NCBI GenBank assembly: GCA_030697165.1
Contig: JAUYQQ010000009.1
Span: forward strand, 1-64,000
Source: Acidobacteriota bacterium
GTDB lineage: Bacteria > Acidobacteriota > Vicinamibacteria > Vicinamibacterales > UBA2999
Reading direction: 5' to 3'
DNA: 64,000 bases
Part shown: in pieces, positions 34,670 to 44,144 of the stretch
Numbering within the stretch: the first letter of the stretch is position 1
Layout: each line of letters starts with the position of its first letter
Notes under the pieces: generated by a model
What the model was told of the DNA's origin: nothing
The model's input: only the letters and a program-made list of their open reading frames with translations
Database searches by the model: none
Program-made: the position numbers and the translations under genes

Positions 34670-35930
34670 CACCGCCAAAGGATACTGCCGCGACCGTGCC
34701 CTGGCCGGGTTCAGACGACAGCGAGAACTGGCCGCCCCACTGCTCCACGAATGTCTTGGCCAGGAACAAGCCGAGGCCAAACCCGGCGCCGGCGGGCTTG
34801 GTGGTAAAAAACGGCTCACCGGCGCGGGCGAGCGTGGCTTCATCCATGCCGCGACCGGTGTCGCGGACTTCCATCGCCAGTTGATCACGAGAGGCGGTGA
34901 CGGTGAGCTCGACGGCGCCGTCATGGTCGGACGCGTCGAGCGCGTTCTTGATCAACGTCGTCAACAGGCGTGCGGCACCCAGCCGTGGAATTCTCACTGC
35001 GGTGGCCGTGCCCTCTATGCTGACGCGCACTCGCGACGCGGCACCGGCCGGCAGCGCGTCGATGGCCTCGCGCGCGACCAGCGCGGGCTCGATGGCGGCA
35101 GGCGGATCGGCGGTGGACGCATCGGCGCGTCCGCTCATGTGATCGAGAATCTGCCGGCACCGTTCCACCTGCGCCCGAATCAGACTGGCATCTTCGATCA
35201 AGGCCGGGTTCGCGGTCGCCTCGGCCTCGCGCATCAGCTCCTTCGACGCCACGGCGATGGTGGCCAGCGGCGTGGCCAGTTCGTGGGCGGCGCCGGCCGC
35301 CAGGGTGGTCAGCGAGGCCAGCCGTTCTTGCGCGGCGGCAACGCGGCGCGCCTCGCTCAGGGCGCGCTCGCGTTGGTCGAGCGCCTCGCGCACTCTCGTG
35401 ACGAAGAAGCCGATCAGCAGGGCCGCCGACAGGAATGCGACCCACATGCCGGCCAGGTGTCCGGCCAACTCGTCGGCGGGTAGATGTGCGGCGTGCGGAT
35501 CGGCCGGCGGCGTAATCGCAAACAGCGTAGCGTAGGCGGCCACCGACAGCGCGGCGATCGTCCAGGTCCACCGCGATCCCAAGGTCACGGCAGCGAGCGC
35601 GATGTAGACGAGATAAACAGTGGTGAATGGATTGGACGTGCCACCGGTCAGCCACAACAGGGCCGTGAGCAGCGTGACATCAAGGGCCAGCACCACGCCG
35701 AACGCCCGCGGCTGCGTGGGACGTCCATGCGCGACCCATCGGCCCAGGGCCAGGTTGCTGGCGGCCAGAAGGAGAATCAGAAAGGCAATCGGCGCCAGCG
35801 GCAGGGCCAATCCCAGGACCTGGACCGCGACTGCCACGCCGATGCCCTGCGCCAGCACCGCGGCCCAGCGCAGGCGGACCAGCCAGGGACCGGTCACGAG
35901 CGGACCCGCCTCGACTGGAACCTGTGTCAT
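34653..35930 (-). CDS. regB: RegB/PrrB/ActS-type redox-sensing histidine kinase
   Basis: A 425-residue sensor kinase. Six membrane helices lie in residues about 18-180. The segment GGTSNPF at residues 96-102 is the RegB quinone-binding heptad GGxxNPF. The H-box [20 protein letters not shown] has His216 as phosphorylation site, and ERCRQIL carries Cys258 in the same place as the redox Cys265 of Rhodobacter RegB. The C-terminal HATPase has [20 protein letters not shown] and [10 protein letters not shown]. All three sensory features of RegB are thus retained. The gene is transcribed towards regA and is divergent from the hybrid kinase across about 68 bases. Confidence 0.9.
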   Translation of the reverse strand: MTQVPVEAGPLVTGPWLVRLRWAAVLAQGIGVAVAVQVLGLALPLAPIAFLILLLAASNLALGRWVAHGRPTQPRAFGVVLALDVTLLTALLWLTGGTSNPFTTVYLVYIALAAVTLGSRWTWTIAALSVAAYATLFAITPPADPHAAHLPADELAGHLAGMWVAFLSAALLIGFFVTRVREALDQRERALSEARRVAAAQERLASLTTLAAGAAHELATPLATIAVASKELMREAEATANPALIEDASLIRAQVERCRQILDHMSGRADASTADPPAAIEPALVAREAIDALPAGAASRVRVSIEGTATAVRIPRLGAARLLTTLIKNALDASDHDGAVELTVTASRDQLAMEVRDTGRGMDEATLARAGEPFFTTKPAGAGFGLGLFLAKTFVEQWGGQFSLSSEPGQGTVAAVSFGGDGHQA

Positions 35931-35998
35931 GTCGACCCAAGTGTAACCGCCGATTCACCACACCGTCGATCCGGTCTTGGGTGACGTATCCTCGTCGT

Positions 35999-38146
35999 GT
36001 GAGGGGAGACGAAGACGATGGCCGGCAGGCGCTCAGAATGCGCCGGCTCCTGATGGCGAGCGGCACGTCACTGATGGTGATTGCCCTGCTGGGCATCGCC
36101 TACCTGTTCGGCGGCCTCGAGTGGACCGGGTTCGCGCAGGGCACGGCGCTGATCCTGTTCTGGAACGCGGTCTTCTTCACCATCCTTCGCACCGGTCTCA
36201 ATCTCCGCTTCGCCGATCCCAGCCTGACCCTGCCGCAGATCGCGTCGGCCATGGTCACGATGGCCTACGTGATGTACTACGCCGACCGCGGCCGCGGCGC
36301 GCTGCTGGTGGTGTTCCTGGTCGCGTTCCTGTTCGGGGTGTTCCGGCTGCGGACCCGCCAGTTGCTGCTGCTGGCCGCCACCGCCATCCTCTCGTATGCC
36401 GGAATGGTGCTGGCGCTCTACCAGTTCAAGCCCGAAACGGTCGAACCCGCGGACGAGCTCCTCGAGTTGATCGTGCTGACGGTGACCCTGCCGTGGTTTG
36501 CGGCCATGGGCGGCTACGTCGGCCGGCTGCGCGACCACATGCGCGACACCAACCGGCAGCTCGAGGCCGCCAAGACCGCGGCCGAGTCGGCGGCGCTCGC
36601 CAAGACCACGTTCCTGGCCAGCATGAGCCACGAGATCCGGACGCCGATGAACGGCGTGATCGGCATGACCAGCCTGCTGCTCGACACCAAGCTCAGCCCG
36701 CAGCAGCGCGACTACGTCGAGACGATCCGGTCCAGCGGCGAAGGGCTGCTGTCGATCATCAACGACATCCTCGACTTCTCGAAGATCGATGCCGGCAAGA
36801 TGGAGGTCGAGCGCCGGCCGTTCGAGCCGCAGGCCTGCGTCGAAGATGCGTTCGACCTGCTGGCGGCTCAAGCCGAGCTCAAGGGGTTGCAGCTGAGCGC
36901 CGAGATCGAGCCGTCGGTGCCGCGCGCCATGATCGGCGATGGCGCCAAGGTTGGCCAGATCCTGATCAACCTGCTCGGCAACGCCGTCAAGTTCACCGAC
37001 GCGGGCGAGATCACGGTGTCGGTCAGCGCCGCGCCGCGGCTCGGCACGCCGCTCGTGGATGTGACGTTCGTCGTCACGGACCCCGGCATCGGCATTCCCG
37101 CCGACCGCATCGCCAAGCTGTTCGATTCGTTCAGCCAGGTCGATGCCTCCACCACCCGAAAGTACGGCGGCACCGGGCTGGGGCTGGCGATTTCGCAGCG
37201 GCTGGCGAAACTGCTGGGCGGCCGCATCTGGGTGGAGAGCACGCCCGGCCAGGGCACGCGCGCCTCCGTCGTGATCGCCGCCGAGGCCGCGCCGGAACGC
37301 AGGGCACTGGGCCCGGAGCGGCCGTCCGACGAAGAGGCGCGCTTCGCGGGCAAGCGCGTGCTGATCGTCGACAACCACGCCGGGACGCGGCGATCGCTGC
37401 AGCGACAGTTCGAAGCCTGGAGCCTGTCGGCCAAGACGGCCGCCTCGGGCGAAGAGGCGCTGCGGTGGCTGGACGAAGGTCAACGCTTCGACATCGCGTT
37501 ACTCGACTCGCACCTGCCGGTGATCGACGGCGTCGCGCTGGCCACCGCCATCCGCCAGCGCCTCGAAGGCGCGACGCCGCCGATGATCCTGCTGTCCACC
37601 CTGGCGGGTCCGGAACCCGAATCAACCGGGGAGTTCGCGGCCTCGTTGACCAAGCCGTTGCGGGCGTCGCGCCTCTACAACGCGGTGTCCGACGTGCTGG
37701 CGCCTGACGACGCCACCCCGCCCCCGCCGGATACGAGTGCGGCGCCGCCTCTGGCCAAGCGGCACCCGCTCCGCGTGCTGGTGGCGGAAGACAACCTGGT
37801 GAACCAGAAGATCGCGCTGCTGATGCTCGAACGCCTCGGCTACCGCGCCGATCTCGTCGCCAACGGCCGCGAAGCCGTTGACGCCGTACGGCGGGTGCCG
37901 TACGACGTCGTGTTGATGGACCTGCAAATGCCGGAGCTCGACGGCCTGGATGCGACGCGCCAGATCCTCGCCGAGCACGCACCCGGACGGCGGCCGCGCA
38001 TCGTGGCACTGACCGCCAACGCGTTCGAAGACGACCGCATCGAGTGCCTGGCGGCAGGCATGGCCGACCACCTCAGCAAGCCGCTGCAGAAGGAGCGTCT
38101 CGAAAGCGCCCTCCTCCGCAGCAGCCGCATCAGTCCTCCAGGCTGA
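35999..38146 (+). CDS. Membrane hybrid histidine kinase with two receiver domains
   Basis: A 715-residue protein. Residues about 20-180 form about six membrane helices. The HisKA segment [20 protein letters not shown] carries the phosphorylated His, and HATPase follows with [19 protein letters not shown] and [17 protein letters not shown]. Two receiver domains follow: [19 protein letters not shown] with Asp in [12 protein letters not shown], and [20 protein letters not shown] with Asp in [12 protein letters not shown]. The first receiver has a less canonical acidic pocket (DN instead of DD). A GTG at 35999 was preferred; an ATG at 36038 is an alternative. It diverges from regB and converges on the M56 gene with a 17-base overlap. 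Confidence 0.88.
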   Translation: MRGDEDDGRQALRMRRLLMASGTSLMVIALLGIAYLFGGLEWTGFAQGTALILFWNAVFFTILRTGLNLRFADPSLTLPQIASAMVTMAYVMYYADRGRGALLVVFLVAFLFGVFRLRTRQLLLLAATAILSYAGMVLALYQFKPETVEPADELLELIVLTVTLPWFAAMGGYVGRLRDHMRDTNRQLEAAKTAAESAALAKTTFLASMSHEIRTPMNGVIGMTSLLLDTKLSPQQRDYVETIRSSGEGLLSIINDILDFSKIDAGKMEVERRPFEPQACVEDAFDLLAAQAELKGLQLSAEIEPSVPRAMIGDGAKVGQILINLLGNAVKFTDAGEITVSVSAAPRLGTPLVDVTFVVTDPGIGIPADRIAKLFDSFSQVDASTTRKYGGTGLGLAISQRLAKLLGGRIWVESTPGQGTRASVVIAAEAAPERRALGPERPSDEEARFAGKRVLIVDNHAGTRRSLQRQFEAWSLSAKTAASGEEALRWLDEGQRFDIALLDSHLPVIDGVALATAIRQRLEGATPPMILLSTLAGPEPESTGEFAASLTKPLRASRLYNAVSDVLAPDDATPPPPDTSAAPPLAKRHPLRVLVAEDNLVNQKIALLMLERLGYRADLVANGREAVDAVRRVPYDVVLMDLQMPELDGLDATRQILAEHAPGRRPRIVALTANAFEDDRIECLAAGMADHLSKPLQKERLESALLRSSRISPPG

Positions 38147-39740
38147 AGGCAACCGACACGTTCATCAGGACCTCAACCGCCTCGCCGTTGAGCAGGGTCG
38201 GGCTGAACTGCCACTGGCTCACGGCCTCGGCGGCGGCCTTGCCCAGGTCAGGATGCGCCGGCGAACCGATCACGCGTACCGACGAGACCCGGCCCTCGGG
38301 ATCGATCAACGCGGTCAGCGACACGACGCCCTCGAGACCGGCGTCGCGCATCGCCTGTGGGTAAATCGGACGGGCATCGACCAGCTTGCGCGGCGGCTTG
38401 ATGTTGCCGCCAATGCGCACAGGCGCGCGCTCGACGCGGCCGGGCGCGCCCGACGGACGCTGGTCCCTGACGGTGATCGTCTCCTGGAGTGTCCCGACCG
38501 GGATCGTCAGGGTGACGTCCCAGTGCCTGGCGCTCTCCAGGCGGACATCCTGCGCGAGGGACATGAAACCGGGCAGCCGCGAGCCGACCTGGTAGCGGCC
38601 GGCCGCGACGGAACCGAAATCGAAACGGCCATCGCGGTCGGTCGTCGCCGTCAGCCGATTCCCGGCGGCGTCATCGAGCGTCAGGGCGACGTTGGGCAAC
38701 ACCGCTCCGGTCACGTCGTAGGCGGTGCCGGTCAACGGCAGCGGGCCCACCTGTTCGTTGGCGCGGAAGCTCGCCGTGGTCAGGGTGATGCCGACGATGA
38801 CGGCGAAGACCATGGCCAGGGCGCGGCGTGTGGGGCGGGTGCGAATCAGCGTGTGGTTCAACATTGCAGCAATCCTCCATTCAAGCGTGGACCGGCGAGC
38901 CATCGGGACGAGCGTCGCCATGGGAGACGGCCGGCGGCACGTCCTGGCAATCGCAAGCAAGTGAGAGGCGTACTCTGAAGCGGGCACGCCGGCCTCGAGC
39001 ACGGCGTTGTCGCAGGCGGCTTCGCTCTCGCGGCGCAGCCGCGCGCACGCCAGCCAGAACAGCGGGTTGTACCAGAACACCGCGCGCACGACGTCGGCGG
39101 CCATCTGGATGGCCCAGTCGGCGCGGCCAATGTGCGCGAGCTCGTGGCCGAGAACGATGCGAATGCGTTCGTCGCTCCAGGTTTCGCAGCCCGCCGGCAC
39201 CAGCACTGCCGGCCGGCGCCATCCCCAGGTCCCGAGGGTGGTCGGCACATCCGTCTGCCTCAGCTTCACATCGTCCCGGACGTCCAGGCTCCGCGCCAGC
39301 ATGTGCGCCATGGCAAGCCAGCGCGGGTCGGCCAGCGGCCGCGCGGCGGCGGTCAGTCGTGACAGCCGCCGCAGGCTGATGACCATGGCAGCCATGCTGA
39401 TCAGGAAGCCTGCGGCCCACACCGTCTCGACCATGGTTGAGATCGAGACGCGTGACGGCGCTGCCGGAAAAGTTGAGGGCGGCGCAGCCGGCGACCCTGC
39501 CGGGCGTGGTGAGGCATCGCCGCTGATGGCGACGGTCAGCGGCGCCGGGGGATCGGATTGGAGAGGCAGATTCCAGGCCGGCAGTGCGATACCCAGAGGC
39601 GCCACCGCGAGGGCCGACAGGATCCCCGCGGCCAGCACCGAGTGACGCAGGGCCGCCGAACGGCGGCGCAGCAGCAGAGACACGGCCAATGCCACCAGCA
39701 CCACGACCGACGCGCGTACGCCGAGGTCGAGGGCGATCAT
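38130..39740 (-). CDS. M56 (BlaR1-type) peptidase fused to carboxypeptidase-regulatory and TonB C-terminal domains
   Basis: A 536-residue membrane protein. Four N-terminal membrane helices surround a cytoplasmic M56 zincin domain with the motif [15 protein letters not shown] and the second signature [14 protein letters not shown]. After a fourth helix ([18 protein letters not shown]) an exported carboxypeptidase-regulatory-like domain ([18 protein letters not shown]) is followed by a TonB C-terminal domain ([20 protein letters not shown]). The fusion is typical of Acidobacteriota but not of classical BlaR1. It probably detects an outside signal and cleaves the BlaI-like repressor encoded just upstream. 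It is coupled to that gene by a 4-base overlap. Confidence 0.88.
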   Translation of the reverse strand: MIALDLGVRASVVVLVALAVSLLLRRRSAALRHSVLAAGILSALAVAPLGIALPAWNLPLQSDPPAPLTVAISGDASPRPAGSPAAPPSTFPAAPSRVSISTMVETVWAAGFLISMAAMVISLRRLSRLTAAARPLADPRWLAMAHMLARSLDVRDDVKLRQTDVPTTLGTWGWRRPAVLVPAGCETWSDERIRIVLGHELAHIGRADWAIQMAADVVRAVFWYNPLFWLACARLRRESEAACDNAVLEAGVPASEYASHLLAIARTCRRPSPMATLVPMARRSTLEWRIAAMLNHTLIRTRPTRRALAMVFAVIVGITLTTASFRANEQVGPLPLTGTAYDVTGAVLPNVALTLDDAAGNRLTATTDRDGRFDFGSVAAGRYQVGSRLPGFMSLAQDVRLESARHWDVTLTIPVGTLQETITVRDQRPSGAPGRVERAPVRIGGNIKPPRKLVDARPIYPQAMRDAGLEGVVSLTALIDPEGRVSSVRVIGSPAHPDLGKAAAEAVSQWQFSPTLLNGEAVEVLMNVSVAFSLED

Positions 39741-40126
39741 CGTCCCGCCTTTCTGGCCGCCGCGATCAACTCGGCGATGCGATCGAGATCCTCGTCCGAG
39801 AGCCGCGACCCGTCGCTGCCGAGCAGCGTGGTCACGACCTTGGCGTGGGAGCCGTCGAAGAAAGTGTCAACGAGGTGATTGAGCGCCGACCTGCGGGCGG
39901 TGTGGCGCGGCACCGTCGGCATGTAGACAAACCGCAGGCCGAGTTCCTCGTGACGGACGTGGCCCTTCTCCTCGAGCACGCGCAGCTGCGTGCGGACGGT
40001 GGAATCGCTGGGGCTGCCGCTGAGGCTTTCGCGGATCTCGGTCGCAGTGGCGCGGCCGAGCCGGTAGAGGAGGTCCATGATCTGGCGTTCGCGCTTGGTC
40101 AGGACGGCGTGGCGGTGGGCAGTCAT
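39737..40126 (-). CDS. BlaI/MecI-family transcriptional repressor
   Basis: A 129-residue protein with the BlaI/MecI winged helix (LTKRERQIMDLLYRLGRATA, then TEIRESLSGSPSDSTVRTQL) followed by the helical dimer domain. The family represses beta-lactamase or copper operons and is inactivated by the cognate M56 protease. It is cotranscribed with the M56 gene by a 4-base overlap (ATGA). A palindrome, GTTAT-TTTT-ATAAC, lies directly before its ATG and may be its operator. The region upstream is shared with the divergent PQQ dehydrogenase. Confidence 0.9.
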   Translation of the reverse strand: MTAHRHAVLTKRERQIMDLLYRLGRATATEIRESLSGSPSDSTVRTQLRVLEEKGHVRHEELGLRFVYMPTVPRHTARRSALNHLVDTFFDGSHAKVVTTLLGSDGSRLSDEDLDRIAELIAAARKAGR

Positions 40127-40140
40127 GTTATTTTTATAAC
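40127..40140 (-). promoter_or_regulatory. Inverted repeat at the start codon of the BlaI-type gene
   Basis: GTTAT (40127-40131) and ATAAC (40136-40140) flank a TTTT spacer. On the minus strand it contains TATAAA, a good -10 box at 40138-40133, which would set the transcription start at about 40126, the ATG itself. This fits an autoregulated, nearly leaderless transcript and a BlaI-type operator, but the -35 is weak and the arms are short. Confidence 0.45.
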
Positions 40141-40206
40141 AACTCCGCGAGAAAAATAGCAGGTCCCGCCGCCGGCTGTCAAGCCCCCGAACCCGGCTCC
40201 GATGCC

Positions 40207-40274
40207 TGACCCCTGATCCCCGATCCCCTGATCCCTGATCCCTGATCCCTGATCCCTGATCCCTGATCCCTGAT
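40207..40274. repeat. Tandem heptanucleotide repeat (TGATCCC type)
   Basis: Nine to ten imperfect copies of a 7-base unit, TGATCCC, with a few C-rich variants (such as CGATCCC), run through the divergent intergenic region and end 13 bases before the ATG of the PQQ dehydrogenase gene. There are no spacers. The same heptamer family occurs at 52812-52875, so it is a dispersed simple-sequence repeat in this genome. Confidence 0.9.
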
Positions 40275-40287
40275 GTAGGATGCGCGC

Positions 40288-42117
40288 ATGCGTATGCCCC
40301 TCATCGCCGCTCTCATCCTCGTTGCGGCCGCCTCGGATGCAGGTGCCCAGGGCTTCGGCGTCGGTGGCCTGCTGCCCTTCAACGAGAAATGCGCCAGTTG
40401 CCACGTCGATCCCGCACCCGGAAGCCGCGCGCCGACCCAGGCGCAGTTGCTGGGACAGCCGCCCGAGACGATCCTGGCGGCCATGACCACCGGCAGCATG
40501 GCGCCCATGGCGTCGGGCCTCAGCGAAGGTCAGTTGCGCGCGATCGCCGAGTACGTCTCGGGACGGTCGTTCGGCACCGCGAAGGCCGGCGATGCCTCGA
40601 CGATGAAGAATCAATGCGCGCCGAGGCCTCTCGGCAATCCCATGGCAGGCCCGGGCTGGAACGGCTGGGGCGTCGACACGGCGAACTCGCGCTTCCAGAC
40701 CGCGGCCGCGGCCGGATTGACGGCCGCCACCGTGCCGAAGCTGGCGCTCAAGTGGGCGTTTGGTTTTCCTGAAGGGCGCCAGGCGTTTGGGCAGCCCACG
40801 GTCATGGGCGGCCGCATCTACGTCGGCTCCGACAATGGCTTTGTCTACTCGCTCGACGCGGCCAGCGGTTGCGTCTACTGGTCGTACCAGGCCAAGGCCG
40901 GTGTCCGCACGGCGATCACCGTGGCCCCGATCAAGGCCGGCGCCTCGCGGTTCGCGGTGTTCTTCGGTGACGTCAGGGCCAACGTGTACGCGATCGATGC
41001 CGAGAGCGCCGCGCTGATCTGGACCAAGCACGCCGACCCGCATCCGGTGGCGCGCATCACCGGGGCTCCGACGTACCACGATGGCCGCCTCTACGTCCCG
41101 GTGTCGTCGATCGAGGAAGCCCTGGGCGGCAACCCGGCGTATCCCTGCTGCTCGTTCCGCGGCAGCGTGATCGCATACGACGCCAGCACCGGCGAGCAGC
41201 GCTGGCAGTCGTTCACGATTTCCGAAGCCGCCGTGCCCATGCGCAAGACCTCCACCGGCACGCAGTTGTGGGGACCCGCCGGCGCCGCCGTGTGGTCGGC
41301 GCCGACCATCGATCCGGAACGAGGCCGCATCTACCTGTCCACCAGCAACGGCTACACTTATCCCGCCGTCAACACCACCGACGCGGTGATGGCGGTGGAC
41401 CTCGCCACCGGCAAGCGGCTGTGGACACGCCAACTGACGGCAAACGATGCCTACGTCATTGGCTGCGGCCCCAACGCCAAGTCGGAAACCTGCCCGCAGG
41501 AAACCGGACCTGACTTCGCCGTCGGCACGTCGCCGATTCTTCGCTCGCTCCCCGGCGGCCGGCGCATTCTCGCGGTCGGACAGAAATCGGGCATTGCCTG
41601 GGGCATCAATCCAGACGATGGCACGGTGGTGTGGCAGCACCGCGTCGGCCAGGGCTCGCCGCTCGGCGGCATCGAGTGGGGCGGCGCCGCCGATGATCGG
41701 CTGGTCTACTATCCCAACGCCGACGGCTTGCTCGGCATGAAAGCCGCCGGCGGGCTGGCCGCGATTCGGCTGGCGACCGGCGAACGCGAGTGGTGGGCGC
41801 CGCCGATCGCCACCTGTCCTGATCAATCGATGAAGTGCATCCCGGCGCAGTCGGCCGCAGCCAGCATGATTCCCGGAGTCGTGTTCTCCGGCGCGACCGA
41901 CGGCATGATGCGCGCCTACAGCGCCACCGACGGCAAGGTGCTGTGGGAGTTTGCGACCGCGCGCGACTTCGAGACCGTCAACGGCGTGAAGGCGCGCGGC
42001 GGTTCCATCAACGGCCCGGGCGCCACCATCGCCAACGGCATGGTCTTCACCAACTCCGGCTACGGCTCGTTCGGCCAGATGGCCGGCAATGTGCTCCTGG
42101 CGTTCGGCGTGAAGTAG
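40288..42117 (+). CDS. Cytochrome c-PQQ dehydrogenase (polyvinyl-alcohol-dehydrogenase-like quinohaemoprotein)
   Basis: A 609-residue exported protein. After a signal peptide (MRMPLIAALILVAAASDAGA) comes a cytochrome c domain with EKCASCHVDPAPG, then a PQQ-type beta-propeller starting GWNGWGVDTANSRFQ, the family's cyt c-PQQ junction motif. A vicinal Cys pair (PCCSF) that would make the strained disulfide of PQQ alcohol dehydrogenases is present. Tryptophan-docking repeats (ASTGEQRWQS, LATGKRLWTR) occur in the blades. It resembles polyvinyl alcohol dehydrogenase cytochrome. Electrons would pass to respiration. The family normally needs Ca and PQQ, which this window does not provide. Confidence 0.85.
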   Translation: MRMPLIAALILVAAASDAGAQGFGVGGLLPFNEKCASCHVDPAPGSRAPTQAQLLGQPPETILAAMTTGSMAPMASGLSEGQLRAIAEYVSGRSFGTAKAGDASTMKNQCAPRPLGNPMAGPGWNGWGVDTANSRFQTAAAAGLTAATVPKLALKWAFGFPEGRQAFGQPTVMGGRIYVGSDNGFVYSLDAASGCVYWSYQAKAGVRTAITVAPIKAGASRFAVFFGDVRANVYAIDAESAALIWTKHADPHPVARITGAPTYHDGRLYVPVSSIEEALGGNPAYPCCSFRGSVIAYDASTGEQRWQSFTISEAAVPMRKTSTGTQLWGPAGAAVWSAPTIDPERGRIYLSTSNGYTYPAVNTTDAVMAVDLATGKRLWTRQLTANDAYVIGCGPNAKSETCPQETGPDFAVGTSPILRSLPGGRRILAVGQKSGIAWGINPDDGTVVWQHRVGQGSPLGGIEWGGAADDRLVYYPNADGLLGMKAAGGLAAIRLATGEREWWAPPIATCPDQSMKCIPAQSAAASMIPGVVFSGATDGMMRAYSATDGKVLWEFATARDFETVNGVKARGGSINGPGATIANGMVFTNSGYGSFGQMAGNVLLAFGVK

Positions 42118-42179
42118 CGGCGACGCGGCCGAAGATATCTCGCCGAACGGCTGGGCGCTCAGGCATAGTACTTCCTGCC

Positions 42180-42605
42180 ATGAAGGTGCTCGGTACTGCT
42201 GAGCTGAAGCTGCTCGCGCTTAGGGTCCTTGCGACGCCCCAGGGTGCCGTCTCGGACGCGAACGCCGTGGCGGTGGCGGCCGAGCACGCCTACGATGACC
42301 TGACGCGCGTGTCAGTCCCGCTGATTGGGCAGGTCGGCGTGGCCGCGATCACGGGTCGTGCGCTGCATCTTGTGGCACGCGACTACCCGTGGTTGCGCCG
42401 CGGCAGCGAGCCCGCCGACGCCGAAGGGTCATTCGCAAACCTCATTTCCTGCCTGAAGCAACAGGAGCCCACCGTCGCCCTTAACGCCGCGGCGGCGGTG
42501 TTCGCTGCTTTCCTCGGTTTACTGGTCTCGTTTATCGGCGAACCCCTGACATCGGGCTTGTTACGCAAAGCGTGGCCCGATGCCTTTTCCGACGCGGAGA
42601 TCTAA
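42180..42605 (+). CDS. Hypothetical protein with one membrane helix, 141 residues
   Basis: The frame is read from the ATG at 42180. It has a polar N-terminal two-thirds (MKVLGTAELKLLALRVLATP at the start) and one predicted membrane helix near the C-terminus (TVALNAAAAVFAAFLGLLVS). No family is recognised. The stop is 3 bases before the ATG of the KaiC-like gene, so it may be the first gene of that operon. Its function cannot be stated. Confidence 0.6.
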   Translation: MKVLGTAELKLLALRVLATPQGAVSDANAVAVAAEHAYDDLTRVSVPLIGQVGVAAITGRALHLVARDYPWLRRGSEPADAEGSFANLISCLKQQEPTVALNAAAAVFAAFLGLLVSFIGEPLTSGLLRKAWPDAFSDAEI

Positions 42606-42608
42606 GAC

Positions 42609-44144
42609 ATGACGGACCGGGTTGCCATTCGCCAACTTCCCACGGGCGTTCCTGGACTCGACCAAATCCTGGGCGGAGGCCTGCCGGAGTTCTCCTTCAA
42701 TGTCATTGCCGGCGCGCCCGGCGCGGGCAAGACCACGCTCGCACAGCAGATCATGTTCGCCCTCGCCACTCCCGAGCGGCCCGCCCTGTACTTCACCGTC
42801 GTCGGCGAACCTCCGCTCAAGATGCTGCGCTATCAACAGCAGTACGGTTTCTTCGATTCCGCTCGCGTTGGTGGCGCGATTCGCTACATCAATCTGAGCG
42901 AGGACGTGGTCAACGGCACGCTGGAGAAGCTCCTGGCGCGCATCGTCCAGGAGGTCGAAGCCTCGAGCCCGGGCGTGGTGATTGTCGATTCGTTCCGCAC
43001 CGTGGCCCAGGCCGCTGAAAGGAGACAGAGCAGCGCGCTCGATCTCCAGCACTTCGTCCAGCAGCTGGCCGTCCGGCTCACGAGCTGGCAAGCCACGACG
43101 TTTCTGGTTGGCGAATACCAGCCGGGAGAGGCGGAACATAATCCGGTGTTCACGGTGGCCGACGGTCTGCTCTGGCTGGTGCAAAGCCTGGATCGCAATT
43201 CAATGGTCCGCAAGATCCAGGTCATGAAGATGCGTGGGCAGGCGCCCATTCCAGGACTGCACACCTTTCGCATGACGGGCGACGGGGTCCAGGTGTTTCC
43301 CAGAGTGATCGTCGGGCCAGAGGAAAAATCGCAGGGAACGGGCGGCGGCGCGAAGGGAAGACCGCGAAAGCGACTCTCGATCGGCGTCAAAGGGTTGGAC
43401 GAGATGCTGGGCGGCGGCATTCCCGCCGGCTACTCGATGCTGCTGGCCGGGCCGTCGGGCTGCGGCAAGAGCGTGCTGGCCGCCGAGTTCATCGCCGACG
43501 GCGCGCTTCAGGGCGAACCGGGCATCATCGCGGTGTTCGAGAAGCGCCCCAACGAGTACTCGCAAGACAGTCCCATGGGACGGCGATTTGACAAGTTCGT
43601 CCGCGACGGCAAGGTCGGCATCCTGCAGACGCGCCCGCTGGATCTGTCGATCGACGAAATGCTGAGCGAGATTATCGACGCCATTCATCGTCTCAAGGCG
43701 CGCCGGGTCGTGATCGATTCGCTCTCGGGCTTCGAGCTGGCGCTGGCGCCGACCTTTCGCGAGGATTTTCGGGAATCGCTCTATCGCATGGTCACCGTGC
43801 TCACCGGCATGGGCGTCACCATGATGATGACGGCGGAAGTCGAGGACAGCTACACCGACCTGCGCTTCAGCCCGCACGGCACGGCCTTTCTCACCGACGC
43901 CATCATCATGCAGCGCTATATCGCGTTCCAGGGACAACTGCAGCGGATGATGGCCGTCGTGAAGGTGCGTGGCAGCGCCCACAGCAAAGACATGCGGGCG
44001 TTCGAGATTACCGAACACGGCATTGTGATGGGCGACAAGCTCGGTGGTTACGAGGGCTTGCTCACGGGCAACCCGGAGTTGGCCTCGATCGTTACCAAAA
44101 CCGCTCGAGCCAAGAAACCACGCTCGCGGCCGGCGCGGCGGTGA
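42609..44144 (+). CDS. KaiC-like tandem RecA-type ATPase
   Basis: A 511-residue protein made of two RecA/KaiC domains. Walker A motifs are GAPGAGKTT (about residue 39) and GPSGCGKSV (about 280). The hydrophobic Walker B strands end VVIVDSF and RVVIDSL. In true KaiC the catalytic Glu pairs are EE; here the first half has a single Glu in VVGEPPLKML and the second half has FEKRPNE, so the second Glu of each pair is missing. In the region of the two KaiC phosphosites the sequence is HGTAFLTD and only one Thr aligns. No kaiA or kaiB is present. It overlaps a histidine kinase gene by 4 bases and is likely a light/energy or signalling ATPase rather than a clock protein. Confidence 0.85.
   Translation: MTDRVAIRQLPTGVPGLDQILGGGLPEFSFNVIAGAPGAGKTTLAQQIMFALATPERPALYFTVVGEPPLKMLRYQQQYGFFDSARVGGAIRYINLSEDVVNGTLEKLLARIVQEVEASSPGVVIVDSFRTVAQAAERRQSSALDLQHFVQQLAVRLTSWQATTFLVGEYQPGEAEHNPVFTVADGLLWLVQSLDRNSMVRKIQVMKMRGQAPIPGLHTFRMTGDGVQVFPRVIVGPEEKSQGTGGGAKGRPRKRLSIGVKGLDEMLGGGIPAGYSMLLAGPSGCGKSVLAAEFIADGALQGEPGIIAVFEKRPNEYSQDSPMGRRFDKFVRDGKVGILQTRPLDLSIDEMLSEIIDAIHRLKARRVVIDSLSGFELALAPTFREDFRESLYRMVTVLTGMGVTMMMTAEVEDSYTDLRFSPHGTAFLTDAIIMQRYIAFQGQLQRMMAVVKVRGSAHSKDMRAFEITEHGIVMGDKLGGYEGLLTGNPELASIVTKTARAKKPRSRPARR

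Noticed and set aside
40207-40274. Possible CRISPR array
   Set aside because: The unit is 7 bases and directly adjoining, with no unique spacers and no cas genes.
42609-44144. Circadian clock (kaiABC) locus
   Set aside because: No kaiA or kaiB is adjacent, and the phosphosite and catalytic Glu positions are altered.
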